This document shows positions 35,301 to 44,876 of a DNA stretch of 64,000 bases, piece after piece. This DNA comes from JBGRQA01 sp041725895 (lineage in GTDB: Bacteria; Bacteroidota; Bacteroidia; Bacteroidales; Marinifilaceae), in NCBI GenBank assembly GCA_041725895.1, contig JBGRQA010000014.1, positions 84,439-148,438 of the forward strand. Direction: 5' to 3'. How positions within the stretch are numbered: position 1 is the first letter of the stretch; each line of letters opens with the position of its first letter. The notes below the pieces were generated by a model. The model had not been told where the DNA came from. It ran no database searches and was given only the letters and a program-made list of their open reading frames with translations. Position numbers and translations under genes: made by a program.

Positions 35301-36782
35301 TTACTTCAAGTTGGGATTCAGATCCAATTGTTCCTGAGGAATAGGATAGAATTCGTGCTGTCCTTCAACAAAACCCTGAAGTTTTTCAGCAGCTTTTCCG
35401 GTTCTTACCAGGTCGAAGAATCTTTCGCCCCACTCCATGGCAAGCTCTACTCTTCGTTCCTCCAGAATTTGTTCCAGGGTAACGCCTGTAACAGGAGTCA
35501 TACCAGCACGTTCTCTCACCAGATTGAAACTGGAATCTCCGCTTTCGCCTTTCCGTACTTTTGCCTCGGCATTCAAAAGCAGAATGTCGGCGTAACGAAT
35601 CATACGAATGTTGTTACCATCACCATAATCCTGGCGACCTGGTGTCAGCTGGGAAGCAGGCAGGTATGCCTTCCCATTGTACATGGTAGGCTCACCCGGC
35701 AGACCAGCCACCAGAGTATCCTTTGAAGGAGTCACTGCATCGGTCTTCATAATGGTGGTTTTGTAACGCACATCTTCCCCGCGAGCAACCATCAAATCGT
35801 TCAAGGCTTGAGTCGGAACCATAAATCCCCAGCCACTATTTATCGGAATTCCATTGTACCCTTTAATCGCAGTACGTGGTCCCTGGAAGGCAAACCATGC
35901 ATCGGATCGAATGATATCCCCTACTCCCTGACCAAAATCGGTATACTGTAATTCGAACAGTGATTCGTTGCACAATTTCCCAGGTTTCTTATACATCTCA
36001 TAAAAGTCATCGTACAATTCAAATTTAGTACTAGAAATGATGGCATTGGTTGCTTTCAGTACGGTATCCCAGTCGTTTACATCAGCTGCAGCCTTAGCTC
36101 TAAGTGCCCATGCGGTATATTGAGTTACACTTCCGATAAAATCCATTTCGTTGGGACAAAGAGCCGGCAACTTACTAATGCAGTACTCCATTTCGTCATC
36201 AATGAACTTATATACATCGGCCCGGGGCTCTCTTTCCGGATTGAGGACCTGATTGTCCAGCATCAATGGAATATCTCCCCACAATCTTGTTGCAAAAAAG
36301 AAAGCGTAAGCACGCATAAAACGAACCTCTGCAGTGTACTGCTCATACAACTTCTGGTCGGATTCTTTGGTGATGTATTCGGCATATTGATCCAGTGAAG
36401 CCAACGCCGAGTTGCTCACCTCCACCAGTTTGTAGAATCCTTTCCAGGTGTTGTTCAAAGCCCAGTAGGATCTGATATTATCATATTTAAAATTAGCACA
36501 GTGCTGGAATTCCAACTGATCGTTCGGAGCAGAACCTTTATCCACATTATCGGAACGAACGGAGATCAAGCCCAAAGCTCCCCAGAAGGAAAATCCCTGG
36601 CCACTGCGTGCCTGCGCATATACACCTGAAACCGGCAAATGCATATCCTCCACTTTTGTGAAATCAATTTCTCCCTTCTCCACCTTGTTTTCCGGTAGTT
36701 TATCAAGATAATCGCTACAGCTTGTTGCAAACAGGGCAATGGACAACATTACCACTAATTTGCTTTTCATTATTATATTCAT
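35301..36782 (-). CDS. SusD/RagB-like glycan-binding lipoprotein
   Basis: A 493-residue surface lipoprotein that caps the SusC-like transporter and binds glycan. Lipobox LFATSC gives Cys22 (Cys18 if the second ATG at 36770 is used). The RagB/SusD pattern is clear: SDYLDKLPENKVEKGEIDFT after the signal, a TPR-rich middle with EQYTAEVRFMRAYAFFFATRLWGDIPLML near 147-175, and the C-terminal SusD signature RMIRYADILLLNAEAKVRKGE near 384-404 with LEQILEERRVELAMEWGERFFDLVRTG near 425-451. It follows susC after 21 bp. Confidence 0.95.
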   Translation of the reverse strand: MNIIMKSKLVVMLSIALFATSCSDYLDKLPENKVEKGEIDFTKVEDMHLPVSGVYAQARSGQGFSFWGALGLISVRSDNVDKGSAPNDQLEFQHCANFKYDNIRSYWALNNTWKGFYKLVEVSNSALASLDQYAEYITKESDQKLYEQYTAEVRFMRAYAFFFATRLWGDIPLMLDNQVLNPEREPRADVYKFIDDEMEYCISKLPALCPNEMDFIGSVTQYTAWALRAKAAADVNDWDTVLKATNAIISSTKFELYDDFYEMYKKPGKLCNESLFELQYTDFGQGVGDIIRSDAWFAFQGPRTAIKGYNGIPINSGWGFMVPTQALNDLMVARGEDVRYKTTIMKTDAVTPSKDTLVAGLPGEPTMYNGKAYLPASQLTPGRQDYGDGNNIRMIRYADILLLNAEAKVRKGESGDSSFNLVRERAGMTPVTGVTLEQILEERRVELAMEWGERFFDLVRTGKAAEKLQGFVEGQHEFYPIPQEQLDLNPNLK

Positions 36783-36803
36783 AGTAATATTTTATTTCAA
36801 TGG

Positions 36804-39800
36804 TTAGAAAGTCAATTTAAGACCAAATGTGTAGGTCGAATACATCGGGTACACCTGATTGTCGAATCCGCTTGCAATTTCAGGAGTAAATCCATTGTAA
36901 TCGAAAACAGTTAGCGGATTATCAGCTGAAACATAAACTCTGATTCGGGTTCCCTGCATTCCACTTAAGGACAAATTGTTGAAATTGTAACCAATTTGAA
37001 TATTCTGAATGCGGAAGAAATCTCCTTTTTCAACCAGGAAGGAACTGAAATTGGCTACGTTCCAAGGACGTACAGAACCGGCTGCAGAAGGATATTTGTT
37101 GGTAGATCCGGCACCGGTCCAACGATTCTTCACCATATCAGCATCATAATTGATTTCTCCCTGCCATCTTCTGTTTCCTCTTTTCTGATTCACAATTTCA
37201 TTGCCCATGACTCCCATAAAGGTCATACCGAAATCAAGGTTTTTCCATTCAAATCCAAGGCTACCTCCATAGGTGAAAGTTGGAAGAGCAGAACCAAGAA
37301 TCTGTCTGTCCTTGTCGTCAATGGAATCGTCCCCATTCACATCTTCGTACATTAAATCGCCAGGTTGCAAACCATACTTCTGAGCAATAGGATCGTTATC
37401 CACCTGCTCCTGGGTCTGGTACACGCCTTCTACCTTATAACCATAGTATGAATTAATGCTTTCTCCCACCTTGGTAATGGTTCTAAACTCTGCAGAACCA
37501 CCGTACAAATAAGGTATTCCTTTCAAGTCTTTTACCTCATTGTTCAAAGTAGACAGGTTTAGGCTAGCATGATACTTGAAATCCTTGCCAATTTTATCCG
37601 ACCAATTCAAAGAAAATTCCAGACCGGAGTTTAAAATCTGCCCGCTATTGTCAAGTATACTTCCTGCGCCCATAGGCAGAGGAGTACTGATTACCGCATT
37701 ATCAGTCAAACGATGGAAATAATCAAACTCTGCATTTAATCTGCGGTCCAGAAATGCCATATCTACACCAATATTGAACTCCTTCACAACTTCCCATTTC
37801 AGGCTGCTAAAGTAATTCTGGTTCACATATCCTGGGAATAACACATCACCGAATACTCCGGAAGTTCCCTGATTCATCATAACAGATGCAAATCCGTCAC
37901 TGGCAGGCACCTTATCGTTCCCCAACATACCGTAGCTGGCGCGCAATTTCAAGTGATCCACCAAATTTTGCTTACTCATAAAGTCCTCTTCGGAAACAAC
38001 CCATCCCAAACCTACAGAAGGGAAATAGCCCCATTTTTCCTGGTATTTGGAACTTCCATCGGCACGCATTGTGGCTGAAAGCAAGTATTTGTCGGCATAA
38101 TTGTACGTAATTCGTCCAAAATAGGACTCTCCACGATAGGTAGTACCATCATCCGCACTTCTACGAGAATCAGGATCTCCTTGTGATATGTAGTGGTACT
38201 CGTCTTCCCCATCAGGAACACCATTGGCCCATCCTTCCAATTTTCTCCAATCCTCGTTGCGGTAGGAAGCTCCTGCCATTACCGTAAACGAATGCACTCC
38301 AATTTGATCCTTGTAGGTAATGGTATTGTCCCAGATATAATTCTGATAGAAGTCATCTGTTTTAGTCAACTTGGAATCCGGTCTGGATTGATTTCCACCA
38401 ACAGAAAACTCAGGCTCAAATCTTTTTCCACGAATAAAAGCAATCTCCTGGCTGTAGGTGGTCTTAAAAGTCAATTTGTTCTTCGGCAACAAACCAATTT
38501 CTGCGTAGAAAGAGGGAAGAATTTTAGTAATATTCTGTTCAAACTCATTGTATTTGGCAAGTGCCAAAGGATTGGCAAAATACTCACTCAAACCAATGCT
38601 GGTTGGAGCTCCAAAACGAATTGGGTAAGCAGCTGTATTGTTTTCATCGTAAGCCGGATAAATCGAAGGCGAAACGAAGGCAGAATACCATGCTTCGTTG
38701 CTAGGTGTATTTTTTTGAGCATCACTCAACAGAATATTTGCACCCAGTTTTAACCAATCGTTGGCCTTGTAATCACCCTTCGCACTTAGATTAAAACGGT
38801 GATACTTACTATCGGCATCCATAATCCCTTCCTGCGAAAAATTACTAATTCCCAGGGAGTAAGCCGCTTTTTCGGTTCCTCCGGTAATATCCAGACTATT
38901 GTTATGAATAAGGGCCGTACGAAGCAATTCATCGTACCAATCCGTATCAACGGCAGGAATTCCATTAGCTCCTCCAAATAAATCAATTGATTTCTGAATT
39001 AAAGCCTTGGATGCATCATCTCCTTTTTCATATTGCATGGTAGCATATTGTTTCGAGTTGGCCATATCCAGAACATTGCTGGCTTTTTGAATTCCCACAT
39101 AGCCATTGTAGGTAATGGTGGGCTTACTATTAAACCGGCCCTTTTTGGTGGTAATCAGCACAACACCATTGGCTGCTCGTACCCCGTAAATAGAAGCAGC
39201 AGAAGCATCCTTCAAAACAGAAATACTTTCAATATCTCCATTGGACAAGAAATCAACATTATCATAGAACATTCCATCCACTACATAAAGGGGATTCTCA
39301 TTGTTAAAAGAACCGATCCCACGGATACGAACAGTTGGTCCGGCTCCTGGTTCTCCACTGTTTACGATTTGCACTCCGGATACTTTCCCCTGCATGGCTT
39401 GCATAGGGTTGGCCGTAGCATGTTTTACGATCTCTTCAGATTTCACATTGGCGATCGGGGAGGTCAGGTCCTTAAGTTTTGCCGTTCCATATCCCACAAC
39501 TACAACATTATCCAACATTACTTGGTCTTCATCCAAGCTTACATTGATCTGTGTTCTTCCTTCAATTGGAATTTCAATCGTTTTCATACCTATGAATGAA
39601 AAAACGAGAGTGCCATCCCCAGGAACACTTGCTAGAGTATACTTTCCATCAAGATCGGTAACAGTACCATTGGTGGTACCTTTTACTAACACAGTTACTC
39701 CCACAGCAGTATTCCCTGTTGCGGATTCAGTAACAATACCGGTTACAGTACTGGTTTGTGCCATGGCGAAAAAGCTACACAGCAGAAACAGGACCATAAA

Positions 39801-39821
39801 TAAAGTCGATTTGTGTTTCAT
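36804..39821 (-). CDS. SusC/RagA-like TonB-linked outer membrane transporter
   Basis: A 1005-residue TonB-dependent glycan importer. Signal peptide MKHKSTLFMVLFLLCSFFAMAQ is followed by a carboxypeptidase-regulatory-like domain (about 25-105; TVTGIVTESATGNTAVGVTV), then the plug with TonB-box-like region VVVVGYGTAKLKDLTSP near 106-122 and the RagA signature VRIRGIGSFNNENPLYVVDGM near 164-184. A 22-strand barrel fills the rest and ends in YTFGLKLTF with a terminal Phe. It is the first gene of the locus operon; 659 bp separate it from the regulator gene on the same strand. Confidence 0.95.
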   Translation of the reverse strand: MKHKSTLFMVLFLLCSFFAMAQTSTVTGIVTESATGNTAVGVTVLVKGTTNGTVTDLDGKYTLASVPGDGTLVFSFIGMKTIEIPIEGRTQINVSLDEDQVMLDNVVVVGYGTAKLKDLTSPIANVKSEEIVKHATANPMQAMQGKVSGVQIVNSGEPGAGPTVRIRGIGSFNNENPLYVVDGMFYDNVDFLSNGDIESISVLKDASAASIYGVRAANGVVLITTKKGRFNSKPTITYNGYVGIQKASNVLDMANSKQYATMQYEKGDDASKALIQKSIDLFGGANGIPAVDTDWYDELLRTALIHNNSLDITGGTEKAAYSLGISNFSQEGIMDADSKYHRFNLSAKGDYKANDWLKLGANILLSDAQKNTPSNEAWYSAFVSPSIYPAYDENNTAAYPIRFGAPTSIGLSEYFANPLALAKYNEFEQNITKILPSFYAEIGLLPKNKLTFKTTYSQEIAFIRGKRFEPEFSVGGNQSRPDSKLTKTDDFYQNYIWDNTITYKDQIGVHSFTVMAGASYRNEDWRKLEGWANGVPDGEDEYHYISQGDPDSRRSADDGTTYRGESYFGRITYNYADKYLLSATMRADGSSKYQEKWGYFPSVGLGWVVSEEDFMSKQNLVDHLKLRASYGMLGNDKVPASDGFASVMMNQGTSGVFGDVLFPGYVNQNYFSSLKWEVVKEFNIGVDMAFLDRRLNAEFDYFHRLTDNAVISTPLPMGAGSILDNSGQILNSGLEFSLNWSDKIGKDFKYHASLNLSTLNNEVKDLKGIPYLYGGSAEFRTITKVGESINSYYGYKVEGVYQTQEQVDNDPIAQKYGLQPGDLMYEDVNGDDSIDDKDRQILGSALPTFTYGGSLGFEWKNLDFGMTFMGVMGNEIVNQKRGNRRWQGEINYDADMVKNRWTGAGSTNKYPSAAGSVRPWNVANFSSFLVEKGDFFRIQNIQIGYNFNNLSLSGMQGTRIRVYVSADNPLTVFDYNGFTPEIASGFDNQVYPMYSTYTFGLKLTF

Positions 39822-40480
39822 ACGTAAATATTAGTTTTAGATGAGCCTAAAACACACCTTGCATCTACAACATTAACATGGTGGTTTTATCGAGCGATTA
39901 GTAATTTTGTTTCAATATCCAGATGAATTCTTTTGTGCTTTCGAAAACGTTTCAAACATATAACAGCCTCCCCAATAAATTCCAACATGAACGTACACTT
40001 TGATTACGTCACCCCCTAAACCGCACCCCAACACCACTACTACAACACACCATTAGCCGCTGTTTTTCAACTCAATAAAAAACACAAAACATTTACTTAT
40101 GAAAACCAATACATTCTATGGATTAAGGGATCAAAGAGGACGAATCAAGCCCTCGGGACAGGAAACAATCAAATAGAAAACAAGGAAAAGAAAAAAATGA
40201 ACAAAGTCGCTATTCTGACGAGGGACGAATTTCTTTTTTGCAGGTTACTCCATTCCTTTTTCTCCAGGGGGATATGAACAGTGCTAGGTGCACAAATTAT
40301 CGAAAAGAATTCTTCTACTTTGAATGTAATCTACCCATTAGCTTTAAGTTGCAAGCTACAAGTATATATCACTTTGACTTACCTCCTGGAGCTAAAGCTT
40401 CTTTCACAAGAAGAATCAAAAAGGGGTACGATTAAAAGCAGAAGGCCAGATGAAGCAAAGCTATTGGAAACAGGCGATCA
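39822..40480 (-). promoter_or_regulatory. 659-bp leader region of the PUL operon with candidate promoter
   Basis: No gene is visible. On the minus strand TATGTTTG (39953-39960) fits the -7 consensus TAnnTTTG, with a TTG about 22 bp upstream, giving a leader of about 125 nt before susC. A short palindrome AAACGTTT (39945-39952) overlaps the expected transcription start. This is where the SusR-like regulator should act. The half nearer the regulator stop (40100-40480) shows nothing recognisable. Confidence 0.35.
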
Positions 40481-43315
40481 TTAAAAGTTTTCGATAAAGA
40501 ACTCATTCAGGTTCTCATTGGAATCCAAATTGATCTTCTTCCGAAGCCTGTACCGCCCCACCTCAACACCACGAACCGAAATCCCTAACAAAGATGCGGC
40601 CTCCTTGGTGGACAAGTTCAACTTCATACAAGCACATAACTTTAGATCTCCGGAACTAAGGTTTGGATAGCGTGTTTTGACATTCTTAAAGAAATCCTCA
40701 TAGTTATTCTCAAAGCACATTACAAACAGCTTCCAGTCTTCCTGAGCAATGGCTTTTTCGTCCAACTCCATCATGATACCATCGTAGAGTTTTTGGAAAT
40801 TCCTAGCCGAAAAATGATTCTTTTGGAAGGATTCCAAATCGGACCGCACCTTCTCCAGAAGCTCATTCTTCTGAATAGTGGCCAAAGTGGTATTGAATAG
40901 CTCCTGATTTTTGTCCTTTACCGTTTGCCGGAGCTGTTCGTTATTTTCCTTGATACGTTGGGCTTCCTGTCTCTTCTGTTCGGCCAGGTAAGCACGGTTT
41001 CTTTTTTGCAGCAAATAGTACCAAACGAAGGTCATTACTCCCCCAAGTACGAACAAGTACAATAAAACTCCCCATACTCCCCTATACCAGGGACGTGAAA
41101 TTCGAAAGGGGTATTCCAATATTTCATTTGTATTCCCCAAATCATCCACAACACGTAGCATAAACACATAGGTCCCGGATGGCAATCGTTCCAGTTCCAC
41201 AAAAGAGCTTCGAAAGGATTCGGACCATTCCTCATCCACGCCCTGAAGCTTATATTGAAATTGCCAATTCTTGTTGGCAACAAAAGGATAGGAAAATTCG
41301 AACCGAATGTTGTTACTGGAATAGGAAATTTCCCGTCCGTCCTTTTCGCTAACCACCGGCAGAGTATCCACTTTCCCCCTGGCACTTCGAACCGATACAT
41401 GATTCATCTGAATAGTTCTGATCCTGGTTTTGGAACTGGGGATTTCCTTACTGTCTCGAATGATAAAACCATTGTTAAGACAGATTAGACTCAAGCTATC
41501 GTTTAGGATGCTAACATCCTCGTAGCCGTCAACCGTGGAAATATTCTTTTGGTAAAGGTTGTGCTGTTCCAGTACTTCAGCTTTTTCGTCATCGCAGTAG
41601 ATTACAGCAAATGTATTCTTTCCGATCAGTCCGTATTTGTCTTCCCCCAAGGGAACAATCTTGTTGATCTTTTGAACGAGAAGATCAAGTTGATTCAGCT
41701 TATCGTAAGGACAGATCTTCCTTTCAATATCATCGTAGGTGTAGAACTTTCCGTCGACCACGAAAACGATCCGTCCATCAATTTTCCCCAACCGGATTCG
41801 TGCATCGGACACATCCAGTCCTTTCTCTGAAACCCTCGCCAATTGTTTCAGATCCTTCACTCCCCCCTCCATGCTGCACATGAAAGCGTCCCGGGTGGAG
41901 TGGGCCATCCACAAATAGCCCTTGAAGTCAATCTCAACATAGGGACAAGGATTGTCAAAGCCAGTGAACAGATGATCGAATTCGTACAAGCCCCTGGCAT
42001 TTTTCCGCAAAAGAAGGGGATTGGAATAAGTGGAAAGTAAAAGGTAATCCTTACCGTTGCGCTGCAGCTTGTGCATGGACAAAACACCGGCCTCCGTCAA
42101 CAGGGGCATCACCTTTCCGTTTTTTATCCGTACAGCGCCCTTGTTGTGACCAACAATCAACTGATCATCCACCACTTCGAGACGCCATATCTGGTCTGTA
42201 ACGCCACTAACGGCCTGAATATCGGAAAACGCATCCAATTTTGACAGGGAGGCAACAGGTATGTAAAACAACCCACGGTTGGTTCCCAGGTACAACCGTC
42301 CCTCGAACAAGGCTCCCGTATACATGGATCCCAGGCTACCTTTAGGATCAAGATAATAACTGAAGGATTCATTGTATACCAAACGGGTAATACCATTGTC
42401 CAGCCCTACCCATATATTTCCATCATGGTCCTTGAAAAGGGAAAGAACCGTATTATTCTGCAAAAAATTCTCGGTATTAAAGTGATTCACGATCTCTCCT
42501 GCAGGAGAAACTTCGTACATCCCGTTGATCAGGGTTCCCAGGAGATAGTTCCCATTGTCAAGCACCAAACCACAGTTGATCACCTCCTTTCGAAGCTGCC
42601 TGTTGGCAGAAGTATTCCATTCCCTACATTGCTTGCCATCCCAAATGAACAACCCCGATTTGGACGATCCCATCAGAACCTCCTCCTTCCCATAAGGAAG
42701 CATCACACTCACATTCAACGCACTTGTATGTTGAACCAAATTCAATTCGGTTCCCTTCAATTGCAGGATATCCCCGGAAGCCTCAACAAAATATTCCCCC
42801 CTGATTTGCTGCAGAAACATAATGAATCGATTGGGGTGGATTACCCGGACCTCGCCATTCTTGTAGAGAAAAATATTGGAAAAGGATTGGAAATAGACCC
42901 CTTCCTTGGCTATATGAATCTTCCAGATTTCCACATTTCGGATATCTTTAGAATTAAGGGCGGTACTTAATGAGGAATATTGCAATTGACCATTCTCATC
43001 CCGCTCCCATTTTCCAAATTCCTCGAAACCACCGGTGTAAATCACATCATTTTCGGCAACAGATACAGACCGAATAATCTCACAGGGGGCCGAAGTATAT
43101 AATTTCCAGGCTAAACCATCGTATTGCAGCAGGCCATCATTATTTCCCACATAGAGAAATCCTTTGGAGTCCTGAGCTATGCTCCAGTTCTTATTCCCTG
43201 CCCGGTATTCGTAGCTGGAAATATTAACTACATTAGGATTATTGGCAACAATTGAGAAAGCAGTGCTTACTTCCGCAAACAAAAGAACAAAACAACATAT
43301 TAATCTCCACACCAT
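40481..43315 (-). CDS. SusR-like membrane sensor-regulator of the PUL
   Basis: A 944-residue one-protein signal transducer. A signal sequence (1-21) leads a periplasmic two-propeller sensor of Reg_prop repeats (for example GFLYVGNNDGLLQYDGLAWKLY near 51-72 and DHDGNIWVGLDNGITRL near 290) and a Y_Y_Y domain (near 670-745; WQFQYKLQGVDEEW). One membrane helix (GVLLYLFVLGGVMTFVWYYLL near 760) is followed by a coiled coil rich in Lys/Glu/Gln and a C-terminal LuxR-type helix-turn-helix (LSTKEAASLLGISVRGVEVGRYRLRKKI near 905-932). No histidine kinase or receiver domain is present, so this is a SusR-type rather than hybrid two-component regulator. It is encoded upstream of susC on the same strand and most probably senses the locus oligosaccharide. 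Confidence 0.88.
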   Translation of the reverse strand: MVWRLICCFVLLFAEVSTAFSIVANNPNVVNISSYEYRAGNKNWSIAQDSKGFLYVGNNDGLLQYDGLAWKLYTSAPCEIIRSVSVAENDVIYTGGFEEFGKWERDENGQLQYSSLSTALNSKDIRNVEIWKIHIAKEGVYFQSFSNIFLYKNGEVRVIHPNRFIMFLQQIRGEYFVEASGDILQLKGTELNLVQHTSALNVSVMLPYGKEEVLMGSSKSGLFIWDGKQCREWNTSANRQLRKEVINCGLVLDNGNYLLGTLINGMYEVSPAGEIVNHFNTENFLQNNTVLSLFKDHDGNIWVGLDNGITRLVYNESFSYYLDPKGSLGSMYTGALFEGRLYLGTNRGLFYIPVASLSKLDAFSDIQAVSGVTDQIWRLEVVDDQLIVGHNKGAVRIKNGKVMPLLTEAGVLSMHKLQRNGKDYLLLSTYSNPLLLRKNARGLYEFDHLFTGFDNPCPYVEIDFKGYLWMAHSTRDAFMCSMEGGVKDLKQLARVSEKGLDVSDARIRLGKIDGRIVFVVDGKFYTYDDIERKICPYDKLNQLDLLVQKINKIVPLGEDKYGLIGKNTFAVIYCDDEKAEVLEQHNLYQKNISTVDGYEDVSILNDSLSLICLNNGFIIRDSKEIPSSKTRIRTIQMNHVSVRSARGKVDTLPVVSEKDGREISYSSNNIRFEFSYPFVANKNWQFQYKLQGVDEEWSESFRSSFVELERLPSGTYVFMLRVVDDLGNTNEILEYPFRISRPWYRGVWGVLLYLFVLGGVMTFVWYYLLQKRNRAYLAEQKRQEAQRIKENNEQLRQTVKDKNQELFNTTLATIQKNELLEKVRSDLESFQKNHFSARNFQKLYDGIMMELDEKAIAQEDWKLFVMCFENNYEDFFKNVKTRYPNLSSGDLKLCACMKLNLSTKEAASLLGISVRGVEVGRYRLRKKINLDSNENLNEFFIENF

Positions 43316-43464
43316 TCCTCTTCAGTTTATATTAGCGTTCTGATTCCTACAAAAATAAATAAAATTAGCTCTTTTCAAATTTGTCGTAGAACATAGGTGA
43401 AGGCAAAACTAGGTACTTAAGGCTTTTCTCTCCCACTAAAATGAAACAGCAAGGTTTGAGCCAT

Positions 43465-44508
43465 TCAACTGGAGTGAATCTTTTTCAATGCGTTGGCTAA
43501 TCTGCTGTGATCTCCGGAAGGATGCCAGGAAACAAAACCGGGCATCTTATATTCATTTACAGCCATAATCTGCTGCATAATGTCGTCCGAAGAGTAGGAA
43601 AAGCCTTGAATCATTGGAATGATCCTACACCTGGTCTCTATTTTGGAGCGAGCTGCCTGGTACCCCTGACGAATAATTTCATAGGGATGGGCATTGGGAT
43701 CGACAAAGCCCAGCGAGCCAGCAAAAAAGTGGGAAGGATACAAAAGGAGATAGATAATATCTGCATGGTACTGAAGCGTTTCAATTCGTTGCCCAACATT
43801 GGAAAAATGATGATTCCAGGCCGAGTAGCCAAAAACCTGCACGCCTAGTTCCCCTCTGTCATTTTTCAGAATAGCTTTAAAAGATCGGACAACCTCATCA
43901 ATGGTATCACTACGCTGATCCTCCGTCCCAAAGCCGGGGATATCAGGATATCGAATATAATCCAGTACAATTTCATCGAAGCCCATATCAATCTCCTGAT
44001 TGATTAGGTCCTTATTGTAATCCACCACCAAATGATTGCCCATATCGACCCACCACTTACTTTTCCCCTTCACCAATCGCATTTCCGGCCTATTTTCGTA
44101 CAGTATTCGGTCAGCAAATACAACATGACGCGCAATCAAACGAACATTGTTCTTCCGGGCTTTCTGCAGAAGATACTTCATATCCAAGCTTCGAGTGTGA
44201 CCTCCTTTGGTGGAAACCTGGGCTCCGATCTCCTTTGCCAAAGCAGAAACAGGTGGATAAAATAATTCCCCATGGGCATTCTTCACATCAATCATCAATG
44301 CGTTCAATTGATTCTGTTCCAAAAATGCCATCACCTTATCGATTCGCTCCCTGTTTACACCCTTCCAACCGGGAACGTAAATTCCTCGTAATGGAATATC
44401 CAGAACATCACCATCAGAAAACCAGGAAGTAGGAACCGAAAGCAATAAAGCCCCTGCAAGGGAACACCCCATCCATCGCAACACCTCTCTTCTGGTTATC
44501 CTTCTCAT
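43465..44508 (-). CDS. DUF4015-type putative glycoside hydrolase, Tat-like signal
   Basis: A 347-residue secreted TIM-barrel-like protein. The N-terminus carries TRREVLRW, close to the twin-arginine consensus, before a hydrophobic stretch (GCSLAGALLLSVP). The mature part begins PLRGIYVPGWKGVNRERIDKVMAFLEQ and contains NALMIDVKNAHGELFYPP, VRLIARHVVFADRIL, EIDMGFDEIVLDYIRYP and MPGFVSWHPSGDH, the pattern of DUF4015 proteins (putative glycosidase, GH13-like fold). The GFDEIVLDYIRYP motif likely holds the active-site Asp. It lies 149 bp upstream of the PUL regulator on the same strand; membership of the PUL is uncertain. Confidence 0.78.
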   Translation of the reverse strand: MRRITRREVLRWMGCSLAGALLLSVPTSWFSDGDVLDIPLRGIYVPGWKGVNRERIDKVMAFLEQNQLNALMIDVKNAHGELFYPPVSALAKEIGAQVSTKGGHTRSLDMKYLLQKARKNNVRLIARHVVFADRILYENRPEMRLVKGKSKWWVDMGNHLVVDYNKDLINQEIDMGFDEIVLDYIRYPDIPGFGTEDQRSDTIDEVVRSFKAILKNDRGELGVQVFGYSAWNHHFSNVGQRIETLQYHADIIYLLLYPSHFFAGSLGFVDPNAHPYEIIRQGYQAARSKIETRCRIIPMIQGFSYSSDDIMQQIMAVNEYKMPGFVSWHPSGDHSRLANALKKIHSS

Positions 44509-44876
44509 TTTTTACCCAAAGAACTTTCCCTCTACACCCTCTTCGAAACTTTTTCAATTGGGAACCAAGCCTACCCATCAGACAACTACTCTCCCAATAA
44601 TGGGACCTTACGACTCCAATAACCAAGAGCGGTTAAACATTGTCCCACATAGTAAGTTAAGAAAAAATGGAAGATAATAAAATAACCGTGTTGCAATCTC
44701 TATAGCCTTTTTACAACAACAAAAGAGCCCCAAAGATTTATCCTTCTTTGGGGCTCTTTCCTACTCTTATCTGAAATAACAGAAAATTATTGGCAGGGAT
44801 GAAAATAAATTAGCTATCAGCCAAAAATATTCAACTATAAATCAGGAACCTAAAAAAAGGAAACCATCAACATTCT
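44509..44876 (-). terminator. 368-bp gap with a terminator hairpin at 44722-44759
   Basis: AAAGAGCCCCAAAGA (44722-44736) pairs perfectly over 15 bp with TCTTTGGGGCTCTTT (44745-44759); the minus strand continues TTGTTGTTG. It terminates the phosphatase gene ending at 44877. Nothing else is recognisable in the gap. Confidence 0.7.

Noticed and set aside
39945..39952. AAACGTTT as a LacI-type operator
   Set aside because: An 8-bp palindrome is expected by chance at this base composition and no LacI-family gene lies near; mentioned only as a landmark in the leader.
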